Part shown: positions 1 through 7,701 of the stretch, one piece after another
How positions within the stretch are numbered: position 1 is the stretch's first letter
Layout: each line of letters begins with the position of its first letter
Assembly: GCA_964242305.1 (NCBI GenBank)
Contig: CAXTBB010000009.1
Coordinates: 1-64,000 of the forward strand
Length of the DNA stretch: 64,000 bases
Direction of reading: 5' to 3'
From: DATLGB01 sp964242305
GTDB taxonomy: Bacteria; Actinomycetota; Thermoleophilia; Solirubrobacterales; Solirubrobacteraceae
The notes under the pieces: model-generated
Database searches by the model: none
What the model was told of the DNA's origin: nothing
Seen by the model: only the letters and a program-made list of their open reading frames with translations
Translations under genes and position numbers: made by a program

Positions 1-1
1 C

Positions 2-649
2 GGCGTGCCCGGCGAGGAGGAGCTCGGCGGCCGCGGTGTCTCCTACTGCGCGACGTGCGACGCCGCCTTCTTCAAGGACAAGCCGACGGTGATCGTCGGC
101 GGGGGCGACTCGGCGATGGAGGAGGCCATCTTCCTGGCCAAGTTCTCCTCCAAGGTCGTGATCGTCAACCGCCGCCCCGAGTTCCGCGCGTCCAAGATCA
201 TGCTCGAACGGGCCGAGGCCGCCGGCAACATCGAGTTCCTGACGCCGTACGTCGTCGAGGAGTTCTCGTCGCGTGACGAGAAGGGCCTGACGCACGCCGT
301 CCTGCGCAACGTGGAGACGGACGAGACCCGCGAGCTGGACATGGCCGGCGCCTTCATCGCCATCGGCCACGAGCCGCAGTCGGCGCTGGTCGAGGGGATC
401 GTCGACCTCGACCCGAACGGCTACGTCGCGGTCGAGGACCGGTCCACGCGCACGAAGGTCCCGGGCATGTTCGCCGCCGGCGACCTCGTCGACCACACCT
501 ACCGCCAGGCCGTCACCGCGGCCGGCTCCGGCTGCCAGGCGGCGCTCGACGCCGAGTGGTACCTGCGCGACACCCCCGGCATCCCGACGCCCGACGCGCT
601 GAAGGGCGTCGCGGACGTCGCGGAGGCGCAGTGGGCTACGTCACAGTGA
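2..649 (+). CDS. trxB: Thioredoxin reductase (5'-truncated)
   Basis: C-terminal two thirds of an NADPH:thioredoxin reductase, the cytoplasmic FAD enzyme that reduces thioredoxin. The reading frame is already open at the first bases, so the start and the first FAD-binding segment lie outside the window. Visible are the redox-active CATC disulfide (about residues 17-20 of the visible part), the NADPH-binding VGGGDSA motif just after it, and the C-terminal FAD segment FAAGDLVD followed by YRQAVTAAGSGCQAA, all in family order. The last 14 nt overlap the convergent subtilase gene. No thioredoxin gene is visible here; it may lie upstream of the window. Confidence 0.95.
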   Translation, partial: GVPGEEELGGRGVSYCATCDAAFFKDKPTVIVGGGDSAMEEAIFLAKFSSKVVIVNRRPEFRASKIMLERAEAAGNIEFLTPYVVEEFSSRDEKGLTHAVLRNVETDETRELDMAGAFIAIGHEPQSALVEGIVDLDPNGYVAVEDRSTRTKVPGMFAAGDLVDHTYRQAVTAAGSGCQAALDAEWYLRDTPGIPTPDALKGVADVAEAQWATSQ

Positions 650-2060
650 GCGTGTAGCCGCTGTTGGCGGGCCGGCGCCCGCGCTGGTAGACCTGGATCA
701 GGGCGGTGCGCGTGCGCCCGCCGGCGTTGCGGATGCGGACGCGCTCGGGCCGGGTCCCGGTGTGGCGCGAGCGCCGGATCAGCCCGCGGTCGGAGGCGAC
801 CGTCGGGCTGCCGCCGGCGTAGACGTCCAGGTCGGCGTTGCCCGTCGGCCGGAGGGTAATGGTCACACGCCGGTGGCCGGGCACGCGGATCCGGTAGACG
901 TCGCTGGGGTCCTCGAAGAGGTCGACGGTGGCGGTCAGGGACGCCGCGGCCCCGCCGGTCCAGATCGGCCGGGCCGCGTGCTCGAACGTGCGCCCGTCGA
1001 CGAACCGGAAGTCCTCGTTGGGCTCGAGCGGGTCGGCCGGAGGCGTGGCCTGCAGGAGCGCCTTGGCCAGGTCCAGTCGCCCGTAGCCGGTCTTGAGGTC
1101 GTAGCCGGCCGCCCCGACGTCGGTGGCCGAGGCGCGCAGGACGGCGGTGACCTGGTCGGCGGTCAGGTCGGGCCGCACGGTGCGCAGCCAGGTCGCCGCC
1201 GCGGCCACCATCGGCGTCGAGAAGCTGGTCCCGTCGTAGCTGGCGTAGCGGTCGGGCGGGACCGGGACGACGATGCCGACGCCCGGCGCGACGAGGTCCA
1301 GCGCCGCGTTGGCGTTGGAGAAGAAGGCCGGCCGGTCGCGGGCGGTCAGCGCGCCCACCGTGATCACGTGCGGGAGCGAGGCCGGGAACTCGTAGGGGTT
1401 CCCGCGCGTGCGCTCGTTGCCGCCCGCCGCGACCAGGGTGATGTCCCGGCGGGTGGCCAGCTGGAGCGCCTCGTACTCGGCCTGGCAGAACGCCGCCGAG
1501 CCATAGCTCATGCTGATCACCCGCGCCCCGGCGGTGATGGCGCGGCGGATGCCGCGGGCGGAGTCGGCGCAGCGGATCCCGTTCGGCGGCAGGGCGACGT
1601 TGACGGCCCGGGCGCCGGGGTACGCGCCGACGATGCCGACGCCGTTCACCGGCGCCGCGGCCACGCCGAGCGTCGCCGTCCCGTGGCTGACGCGGACCTT
1701 GCGGCGGGTCAGGCTGGTCACGTTCGCGCCCGCGAACTCCGGGTGCGTGATGTCGGCCTTCGCGTCGACCAGCGCGAGCAGGACGGTGGGCGCGGGCGGT
1801 GTCAGGGCGGGGTCGATGATGCGGTCGCGCCAGCGGCTGAGCGGCGTGAGCGGGTCATCGGGGACGGCGCGCTGGTCGAGGTGGCGCGCGACGTTGGGCT
1901 CGGCGAACGTGAGACGGTCGCCCAGGCGGCGGGCGATCAGGCGGGCGCGGGCCGCGGGGACCTCGCGGAAGCCGTGCCGCGTCCCCAGCAGCCAGGTGCT
2001 CGTGGTCGCCGCGGTCGCCGGCTTGGGCAGATGATGGGGAGGCGGGGGGACCAGCGGCAC
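636..2060 (-). CDS. S8 family serine protease (subtilase) with C-terminal PPC-like domain
   Basis: Subtilisin-type peptidase of 474 residues. The catalytic triad is readable as Asp99 (ALVDAKAD), His126 (SHGTA) and Ser279 (DGTSFSTP), with oxyanion Asn215 (AAGGNE). After the catalytic domain, roughly residues 345-474 begin with DPLEPNED and look like a beta-rich pre-peptidase C-terminal (PPC-like) domain, as in many secreted subtilases. The GTG at 2060 is the only plausible start, because an in-frame stop lies about 45 nt upstream with no other start between. No classical signal peptide is seen from this start, which is odd for a secreted protease. Convergent with trxB; the divergent neighbour starts 38 bp away. 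Confidence 0.88.
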   Translation of the reverse strand: MPLVPPPPHHLPKPATAATTSTWLLGTRHGFREVPAARARLIARRLGDRLTFAEPNVARHLDQRAVPDDPLTPLSRWRDRIIDPALTPPAPTVLLALVDAKADITHPEFAGANVTSLTRRKVRVSHGTATLGVAAAPVNGVGIVGAYPGARAVNVALPPNGIRCADSARGIRRAITAGARVISMSYGSAAFCQAEYEALQLATRRDITLVAAGGNERTRGNPYEFPASLPHVITVGALTARDRPAFFSNANAALDLVAPGVGIVVPVPPDRYASYDGTSFSTPMVAAAATWLRTVRPDLTADQVTAVLRASATDVGAAGYDLKTGYGRLDLAKALLQATPPADPLEPNEDFRFVDGRTFEHAARPIWTGGAAASLTATVDLFEDPSDVYRIRVPGHRRVTITLRPTGNADLDVYAGGSPTVASDRGLIRRSRHTGTRPERVRIRNAGGRTRTALIQVYQRGRRPANSGYTLTVT

Positions 2061-2098
2061 CGGGATCCGGAGGGTATGGCCGTTAAGCTGGGCGAGCG

Positions 2099-2764
2099 GT
2101 GGACCCCTTCACGCTGATCGTGTCGGTCTCGCTGGTGGTGGGCCTGCTCGCCATCATCGCGCTGGGGCTCTTCCATCCGCGCTCGGGCGCCGACGTCCTG
2201 GACTGGAAGCCGACCCGCTCGCCGGAGCTCGAGGCCCAGAACGACATCGACGACGTCGAGCAGATGATCGCCGCCCAGAACCGCATGCGCGAGCGCCGGG
2301 GCAAGGTCGCCCGCACCCAGCACGACGTCGAGATGCAGGTCGCCGACCAGCAGCGCGAGCTGTCCGAGTACGCCGACCGCTACTGGGCCGACCAGCGTGC
2401 CAGCCGCATCGCGCAGCTCAACCAAGAGGCCGCCATCACCGTCTATGAGAAGACGTCGTGCTCGAACTGCCAGCGGCTGGCGCGCATCCTCGCCGAGCGC
2501 GGGATCGACTTCGCCCGCGTCGACTATCACATCGACCCGCTCCCGGCCGGGCGCATCGCCGAGCTGCTGGCCAAGGCCGGCATCTCCCCGCGCACCGCGC
2601 TGCGGGAGAAGGAGCCGGGGGCGGCGGCCCTCGCCGGCGCCACCGACGCGCAGATCCTTGCCGCCATGGAGGCCGACCAGACGCTGCTGCAGCGCCCGAT
2701 CGTCGAGCGCGGCGCCCGCGCCGTGCTGGCCCGCCCGGCTGAGCGCGTCCTCGAGTTGCTCTAG
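2099..2764 (+). CDS. Membrane-anchored protein fused to an ArsC/Spx-like thioredoxin-fold domain
   Basis: Residues 5-25 form one transmembrane helix. A charged, probably coiled-coil linker follows (about 45-108), then from residue 113 an arsenate-reductase/Spx-like glutaredoxin fold begins (ITVYEKTSCSNCQ) with a CxxC at 121-124 and a C-terminal LLQRPIVERG segment that corresponds to the LLxRP motif of ArsC/YffB/Spx proteins. The two halves resemble two separate small proteins joined; no ATG or GTG lies at the junction to start the second alone. GTG start at 2099. The activity is unknown: it could be a membrane-tethered thiol oxidoreductase. A sequencing frameshift that artificially fused two genes is not excluded. 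Confidence 0.7.
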   Translation: MDPFTLIVSVSLVVGLLAIIALGLFHPRSGADVLDWKPTRSPELEAQNDIDDVEQMIAAQNRMRERRGKVARTQHDVEMQVADQQRELSEYADRYWADQRASRIAQLNQEAAITVYEKTSCSNCQRLARILAERGIDFARVDYHIDPLPAGRIAELLAKAGISPRTALREKEPGAAALAGATDAQILAAMEADQTLLQRPIVERGARAVLARPAERVLELL

Positions 2765-3021
2765 AGGCCGGCGATCAGGACGTCGACCAGGCGGTCGAAG
2801 GAGACGTCCACGTCGATGGGGGCACCGAAGCCCCCGGCGGCCTCCAGCGCCACGAAGCCGTGCAGCGCGCTGCGCAGGATGCGGACGGCGTGCAGCGCGT
2901 CCTCGTCGGTGAGCTCGAAGCCGCGCAGGGGCGACCACGCGCGCGATGGTGACCGCGTCCAAGCCGTCGGCGTCGGCGATCGCCACCGCCGCCTCGGCGA
3001 CCCGCTCGGGGGTGAGGCCGC
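2761..3021 (-). pseudogene. TetR-family regulator remnant (internal deletion and frameshift)
   Basis: On the minus strand the region encodes a TetR N-terminal helix (GLTPERVAEAAVAIADADGL, then DAVTIARV) and, one frame over, a TetR-like C-terminal dimerisation end (LRGFELTDEDALHAVRIL, then SALHGFVALEAAGG and a stop at 2761-2763). The recognition helix and about 100 residues in between are missing, and the two remaining parts are out of frame, so no functional regulator can be made. It abuts the MBL gene stop at 3025, suggesting the regulator once sat in that operon. Confidence 0.7.
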
Positions 3022-3024
3022 GCC

Positions 3025-3675
3025 TCAGAGGCCGCGGGCGATGGCGGCGTCCATCTCGGCGCCGGGGTTCGCGAGCACCTTGCCGTGGCCCGGGGCGAGC
3101 GCGCGGACGTCGAGCGTGCGCAGCGTCTTCGCCGTCTCCAGCGCGGTCGGCTTGTGCCAGGTGGCCAGCGCGGGCACGGGGACCGGGAACGTGACCTTGG
3201 CCGACGTCCGGGTGCCGCCGAGGGTGGCGTAGGCGTCGCCGCAGTAGAGCGTCCCGTCGCGCGGGTCCAGGAAGGCGACCTGGCCGGGCGAGTGACCCGG
3301 CGCGGCGTGCACCTCGAGCGAGCCGACCCGGTCGCCGAGTGGCTGGGTCGCCGTCTTGATCGCCGGCGCGGGGACGAGGCGGCCCTTCGGCTCGCCGGCC
3401 TCGAGGGCCTTGTCGCCGCCGAGGATGCGCGCGTCGCGCTCGGTGAGCAGGACCTCGACGCCGGGCAGCTTGGCGGCCAGCGCGTCCACCTGGCCGGTGT
3501 GGTCGGAGTGGTAGTGGGTCAGGGCGATGCGGCGGATCGGCTTGCCGATGGCGTCGGCGGCGGCCAGGATCGCCTTGGCGCCGCCGGCGAGCGTCGTGTC
3601 GATCAGCGTGAGGTCGTCCTCCTCCTCGACCAGATAGGCGTTGACGAAGCCGAGACGGGTGATCTGGTGGGCCAT
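3025..3675 (-). CDS. MBL-fold metallohydrolase
   Basis: Metallo-beta-lactamase-fold hydrolase of 216 residues. The metal-binding motif THYHSDHTG is at residues 53-61 (His54, His56, Asp58, His59). Later ligands fit HAAPGHSPGQ, LYCGDAY and the C-terminal LAPGHG. The start at ATG 3675 (MAHQITRLGF) is chosen because upstream in-frame codons enter the divergent gene and look non-coding. The general architecture is that of glyoxalase II-like or quorum-quenching-like hydrolases, but the substrate cannot be assigned. It is followed by the decayed TetR remnant. Confidence 0.85.
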   Translation of the reverse strand: MAHQITRLGFVNAYLVEEEDDLTLIDTTLAGGAKAILAAADAIGKPIRRIALTHYHSDHTGQVDALAAKLPGVEVLLTERDARILGGDKALEAGEPKGRLVPAPAIKTATQPLGDRVGSLEVHAAPGHSPGQVAFLDPRDGTLYCGDAYATLGGTRTSAKVTFPVPVPALATWHKPTALETAKTLRTLDVRALAPGHGKVLANPGAEMDAAIARGL

Positions 3676-3688
3676 AGCGTGGACGCTA

Positions 3689-4138
3689 ATGGCACGGATC
3701 CTGATCGTCGGGTGCGGCGGACGCGGGCAGGCGCTCGCGCGCGAGCTGGTCGCGGCCGGGCACGCGGTGCGCGGGACGACCCGCGACGAGGCCAACTTCG
3801 ACGCGATCCACGCCGCCGGCGCCGAGCCCTACCTGGGCGACCCCGACCGGATCATGACGCTGATGGACGGACTGGCGCAGACCACGATCGTCGCCTACCT
3901 GATGGGGCCCGTGGACGCGCCCGAGCTGCACGACGGGCGGCTGCGGATGCTGACCGAGAAGATCGTCGACACCGGGGTGCGCGGCTTCGTCTACGAGGAC
4001 GGAGGCGGCGAGATGATCGTCCGCGCCGCCCGCGCCACCTGGAACATCCCCATCGAGATCATCGACACGGACCCGGCCGACCGCGACGCGTGGCTGCGCG
4101 CCGCGGTCGCCGCCGTCACCCGCTTGCTGACTCCTTGA
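3689..4138 (+). CDS. NAD(P)-binding Rossmann-fold protein (NmrA/SDR-like, short)
   Basis: 149-residue protein starting at ATG 3689, 13 bp from the divergent MBL gene. It opens with a dinucleotide-binding loop, ILIVGCGGRGQALAREL, then TTRDEANF and a second strand-loop (AYLMGP), typical of extended SDR/NmrA proteins. It is about half the usual length and lacks a YxxxK active site, so it may bind a cofactor without catalysis or act as a small dehydrogenase-like regulator. The 3' end overlaps the convergent gnd gene by 23 bp. Confidence 0.7.
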   Translation: MARILIVGCGGRGQALARELVAAGHAVRGTTRDEANFDAIHAAGAEPYLGDPDRIMTLMDGLAQTTIVAYLMGPVDAPELHDGRLRMLTEKIVDTGVRGFVYEDGGGEMIVRAARATWNIPIEIIDTDPADRDAWLRAAVAAVTRLLTP

Positions 4139-5549
4139 GGTCGCCGCCCCAGGCGATGTGGAAGGTCCCCTCGCGGTCGTTGCGCCGGTAGGTGTGCGCG
4201 CCGAACAGGTCGCGCAGGCCCTGGATGAGACCGGCGGGGCCGACGGGACGGCGGTAGCCGTCGTAGTAGGCCAGCGACGACGCGAACGCCGGCGTGGGCA
4301 CGCCGATCTCCGCCGCCCGCGCGACCACCCGCCGCCACGGGTCCTGCGCGTTCTCGAGCGCCTCGGCGAAGAAGTCCGCGACCATCAGGTTGACCATGTC
4401 CGGCTCGTTGTCGTACGCCTCTTTGATGCGGTCCAGGAACTTCGCCCGGATGATGCAGCCGCCGCGCCAGATGGTGGCCATCGAGCCGAGGTCGACGTCC
4501 CAGCCCTCCTCGTCGGCGCGCGCGGCCATCTGCACGAAGCCCTGCGCGTAGGAGACGATCTTGCTCGCGTACAAAGCGTGCTCGAGGTCGTCGACGAGCG
4601 AGGCGTCGTCACCGGTCGGCTCCGGTCCGCGCAGGCGCTCGGCGGCGTCCTCGCGCTGGTCCTTCAGGGAGGAGAGCGCGCGGGCGAAGACCGCCTCCGT
4701 GATGCCGGTGAGCGGGACGCCGAGCTCGAGCGCGTCCTGCGCGGTCCAGCGGCCCGTCCCCTTCTGCTCGGCGGCGTCCTCGACGATGTCGACGAACGGG
4801 CCGCCGGAGGCCTCGTCCATCTGCTCGAGCACGCGGGCGGTGATCTCGATCAGGAAGGAGTCCAGCTCACCCTTGTTCCACTGCTTGAAGCGATCGGCGA
4901 TCTCCGCGACCTCGAGGCCGGCGCCGTGGCGGAGCAGGTCGTAGGACTCCGCGATCAGCTGCATGTCGGCGTACTCGATGCCGTTGTGGACCATCTTCAC
5001 GTAGTGGCCCGCGCCGTCCGGGCCGACGTAGGTGCAGCACGGCGTGTCGTCGACCTTCGCCGCGATCGTCTCGAGGATCTCGCCGACGACGTCGTCGTAG
5101 GCCTCCCGCTCGCCGCCCGGCATGATGGAAGGACCCTTGAGCGCCCCTTCCTCGCCGCCGGAGACGCCGACGCCCATGAAGCGGATGTCCTTCTCGGCCA
5201 GCGCCTTGAAGCGGCGCTGGGTGTCCTTGAAGAAGGAGTTGCCGCCGTCGATGATGATGTCGCCCGCGTCCAGGTGAGGGACGATCTCGTCGATCACCGC
5301 GTCGACGGGGTCGCCCGCCTTGACCATGCTCATCAGCACGCGCGGGCGCTCGAGCGCGCCGACCCACTCCTCGACGGACTCGTGGCCGGTGATCGGCCCC
5401 TCGTCGCCGTGCTCGGCAATGAACGTCTCGGTCTTCTCCGTCGTCCGGTTGTGGACGGCGATGGGGATGTCGTGGGAGGCGACGTTGCGGGCGAGGTTGG
5501 CGCCCATCGTGGCCAGGCCGGTGAGGCCAAAGTGCTTGCCGTCGCTCAC
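4116..5549 (-). CDS. gnd: 6-phosphogluconate dehydrogenase, decarboxylating
   Basis: Converts 6-phosphogluconate plus NADP+ to ribulose 5-phosphate, CO2 and NADPH in the oxidative pentose phosphate pathway. The 477-residue length matches the long, dimeric Gnd type. Visible motifs are the N-terminal GLATMGANLARN loop, HNRTTEKTE (an NADP-type second strand with Asn-Arg), VSGGEEGALKGPSIMPGG in the active site, and the family signature QKGTGRW. The GTG start at 5549 overlaps the stop of the upstream aldo/keto reductase as GTGA, implying translational coupling. It is the last gene of the OsmC - Nudix - AKR - gnd run, whose products fit redox and NADPH homeostasis. Confidence 0.96.
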   Translation of the reverse strand: MSDGKHFGLTGLATMGANLARNVASHDIPIAVHNRTTEKTETFIAEHGDEGPITGHESVEEWVGALERPRVLMSMVKAGDPVDAVIDEIVPHLDAGDIIIDGGNSFFKDTQRRFKALAEKDIRFMGVGVSGGEEGALKGPSIMPGGEREAYDDVVGEILETIAAKVDDTPCCTYVGPDGAGHYVKMVHNGIEYADMQLIAESYDLLRHGAGLEVAEIADRFKQWNKGELDSFLIEITARVLEQMDEASGGPFVDIVEDAAEQKGTGRWTAQDALELGVPLTGITEAVFARALSSLKDQREDAAERLRGPEPTGDDASLVDDLEHALYASKIVSYAQGFVQMAARADEEGWDVDLGSMATIWRGGCIIRAKFLDRIKEAYDNEPDMVNLMVADFFAEALENAQDPWRRVVARAAEIGVPTPAFASSLAYYDGYRRPVGPAGLIQGLRDLFGAHTYRRNDREGTFHIAWGGDLKESASG

Positions 5550-6610
5550 GCCAGGCCCTCGGGGCGGCGGCGCAGGGCCGGGTCGGTGGTCGCCGGGGCC
5601 TTGTAGCCACGGTCGATGGCGGCCAGGGTGACCCCGGGCGGGACGATCTCGTCGATGCGGTCGAGCATGGCCTTGGAGAGTGTCACGTCGGCGGCGCCGA
5701 GCTGGCTCTCGAGGTGGTCCATCGTGCGCGGGCCGACGATCGGGGCCGTCACGGCCGGGTGGGCGAGGGTGAAGGCGAGCGCCATGTGCACGAGCGTCAT
5801 GTCGTGCTCCTCGGCCAGGTGGGCGAGCGCGTCGGCGGCGTCGAGCTTGGCCTGGTTCTCGGGGTTGTCGAGGTCGTAGCGGTCGGGCATGCGCTCGGCC
5901 CGGCGGCTCTCCGGCGCGTCCTGGCCCTTGCGGTAGCGGCCGGTCAGCCAGCCGCCGGCGAGCGGGCTCCACGGAATGACGCCCATCCCGTGCTTCTGGG
6001 CGACGGGCAGCAGGTCGGCCTCGATGCCGCGCACGAGGATGGAGTAGGGCGGCTGCTCGGTGGCGAAGCGCCCAAGGCCCCGGCGCTCGGAGACCCAGTG
6101 CGCCTCGACGAGCTCGTGAGCGGGGAAGGTCGAGCAGCCGAAGGCGCGGATCTTGCCCTGGGCGCGCAGGTCGGTCAGCGCGGACAGCGTCTCCTCGACA
6201 TCCGTCCCGTGCTCGGGGCGGTGCACCTGGTAGAGGTCGATCCAGTCCGTCTGCAGGCGGCGCAGGCTGTTCTCGACCTCCTGCACGATCCAGCGGCGCG
6301 AGTTGCCGCCGGAGTTCGGATCGCCGCCGGGCTCGCCCATCGGCTTGTCCATCCCCATGTGGAACTTCGTGGCCAGGATGATCTTGTCGCGGCGGTCCTT
6401 GAGCGCCTTGCCGACGATCACCTCCGACTCCCCGTGCGAGTAGACGTCGGCGGTGTCGACGAAGTTAATGCCGGCGTCGAGCGCGGCGTGGATGATGCGG
6501 ATGCTCTCGTCGTGGTCGGGCTCGCCCCAGGCGCCGAACATCATCGCGCCGAGGCAGAGCGGGCTGACCTGCATGCCCGTGGTGCCGAGTCCTCTGTAAT
6601 CCATGCTCAT
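5546..6610 (-). CDS. Aldo/keto reductase
   Basis: 354-residue NADPH-dependent AKR of the TIM-barrel family. The catalytic tetrad can be read as Asp/Tyr in FVDTADVYSHGE, Lys in ILATKFHMG and His in YQVHRPEHG. The C-terminal cofactor segment APIVGPRTMDHLESQL fits NADPH binding. The first ATG (6610) overlaps the Nudix gene stop as ATGA; a second in-frame ATG lies two codons later at 6604. It resembles YajO/Gcy-type general aldehyde reductases. The substrate is unknown. It sits directly upstream of NADPH-producing gnd. Confidence 0.93.
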   Translation of the reverse strand: MSMDYRGLGTTGMQVSPLCLGAMMFGAWGEPDHDESIRIIHAALDAGINFVDTADVYSHGESEVIVGKALKDRRDKIILATKFHMGMDKPMGEPGGDPNSGGNSRRWIVQEVENSLRRLQTDWIDLYQVHRPEHGTDVEETLSALTDLRAQGKIRAFGCSTFPAHELVEAHWVSERRGLGRFATEQPPYSILVRGIEADLLPVAQKHGMGVIPWSPLAGGWLTGRYRKGQDAPESRRAERMPDRYDLDNPENQAKLDAADALAHLAEEHDMTLVHMALAFTLAHPAVTAPIVGPRTMDHLESQLGAADVTLSKAMLDRIDEIVPPGVTLAAIDRGYKAPATTDPALRRRPEGLA

Positions 6611-7294
6611 CCGTCTACCCGCTGGAGCAGATCCGCCACGATGCGGGCGGTCGCGCCCCAGATGAGGTCGTCGCCGACGCAGTAGGTGTCGGTGCGGAAG
6701 GGGACGCCGCGGCGGACGAGGCGACGGCGCGCGTAGCCGTTGCGGACGTCGTCGAGGCGGAACTCGAGGACGGCGTCNNNNNNNNNNCAGTTCGGGGGTG
6801 ACGTTGAATAGCAGCTGGCCGCGCACGGCCACGACGTTCTCGTCGCCGCTGCCATCGCTGTAATAGCCGTCGTGCCGGGCGCGCTGCGCGAGGAACTCCT
6901 CCACGTCGAGGACCTCGTCGACCTCGTCGGGCTGCAGCGTCCACTGGGTGCCGGCGGCGATCAGGCCGACGATCGGGTAGATCGCGTAGTCGGTCACGAA
7001 GGTGGGGACGGGCGGGAGCGCGCCGATCACCTCGACGGCGTCGGGTGTCAGGCCGATCTCCTCGTCGGCCTCTCTCAGCGCGGTGGCGACGGCGTCGGCG
7101 TCCCCGGGGTCGCGGCGGCCGCCGGGGAAGGAGATCTCGCCGGCGTGGCGCTTGAGGTCGGCGCGGCGGCGGGTGAAGACGGCGTGCAGGCCGTGGTCGT
7201 CCTCGAAGAGCGGGACGAGCACGGCGGACTCGCGACCGCTGACCGGCATCGCCGCCGCGGTCGCGGGGTCGAGCAGGACGTCGGAGAGGCTCAG
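6607..7294 (-). CDS. Nudix hydrolase, CoA pyrophosphatase type (contains assembly gap)
   Basis: The N-terminal part (before the gap) carries the Nudix CoAse signature: FTRRRADLKRHAGEISFPGG followed by a Nudix box ending ALREADEEIGL, as in NudL/PCD1-type coenzyme A diphosphatases. The C-terminal part after the gap (GYARRRLVRRGVPFRTDTY, then DDLIWGATARIVADLL) is the usual family end. The two parts are in different frames across ten Ns at 6778-6787. The start is uncertain: CTG 7294 would give a CTGA overlap with osmC, while ATG 7249 is the first ATG. The stop overlaps the AKR start as ATGA. Confidence 0.8.
6778..6787. other. Assembly gap (10 N) inside the Nudix gene
   Basis: Ten Ns. The flanking halves of the Nudix gene are in different frames. 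The protein just before the gap (EVDEVLDVEEFL) and just after it (DAVLEFRLDDV) look like two versions of the same stretch, so the join may hide a duplication or a mis-scaffolded segment. Confidence 0.95.
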
Positions 7295-7692
7295 ACCGGT
7301 GCGACCCGCTGCACGCGCTCCTCGAAGGCGACCTCGCCCTCCAGCGTGCGGTGGATGGGGCACTTGGCGGCGATCACCTTGAGCCGCTCGACCTGCTCGT
7401 CGGCCAGTGACTCGGGCAGGCGCAGCACGAGCTCGAAGTGCGTCGGCCGCCCGCGCTCGGCGGGCTGGTAGTCGCAGTCGACCTCGACGCCGGTCATGTC
7501 CCAGCCCTTGCGCTCGGCGTACATCTGCATGGTGATCGCGGTGCAGGAGGCGAGGGCGGCGGCGAGCAGCTCCTCCGGGCTCGGGCCGAGGTCCTTGCCG
7601 CCGGCGTCCTCGGGCTCGTCGGCGACGAGCCGGTGCTCGCGGATGCGCACCTGGTGCTCGAAGTTCCCCTTGCGGATGGCGATGGCGCGCAT
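7291..7692 (-). CDS. OsmC/Ohr family peroxiredoxin
   Basis: 133-residue OsmC-family protein. The two conserved redox cysteines are present, Cys50 (ALASCTAITMQMYAERKGW) and Cys111 (IAAKCPIHRTL), so it probably reduces organic hydroperoxides with a thiol partner. The C-PIHR context with a long central helix resembles the YhfA/OsmC-like branch rather than Ohr. It is the first gene of a coupled operon with Nudix, AKR and gnd. ATG start at 7692, 9 bp from the stop of the DUF1015 gene on the same strand. Confidence 0.9.
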   Translation of the reverse strand: MRAIAIRKGNFEHQVRIREHRLVADEPEDAGGKDLGPSPEELLAAALASCTAITMQMYAERKGWDMTGVEVDCDYQPAERGRPTHFELVLRLPESLADEQVERLKVIAAKCPIHRTLEGEVAFEERVQRVAPV

Positions 7693-7701
7693 GGTCTGAG
7701 A

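Noticed and set aside
636..2117. Long open frames opposite the subtilase, gnd, the Nit1C genes, the M14 peptidase and recBC
   Set aside because: In very GC-rich DNA the antisense frames stay open. They lack motifs and are rich in Arg, Ala, Gly and Pro, so they are treated as non-coding shadows.
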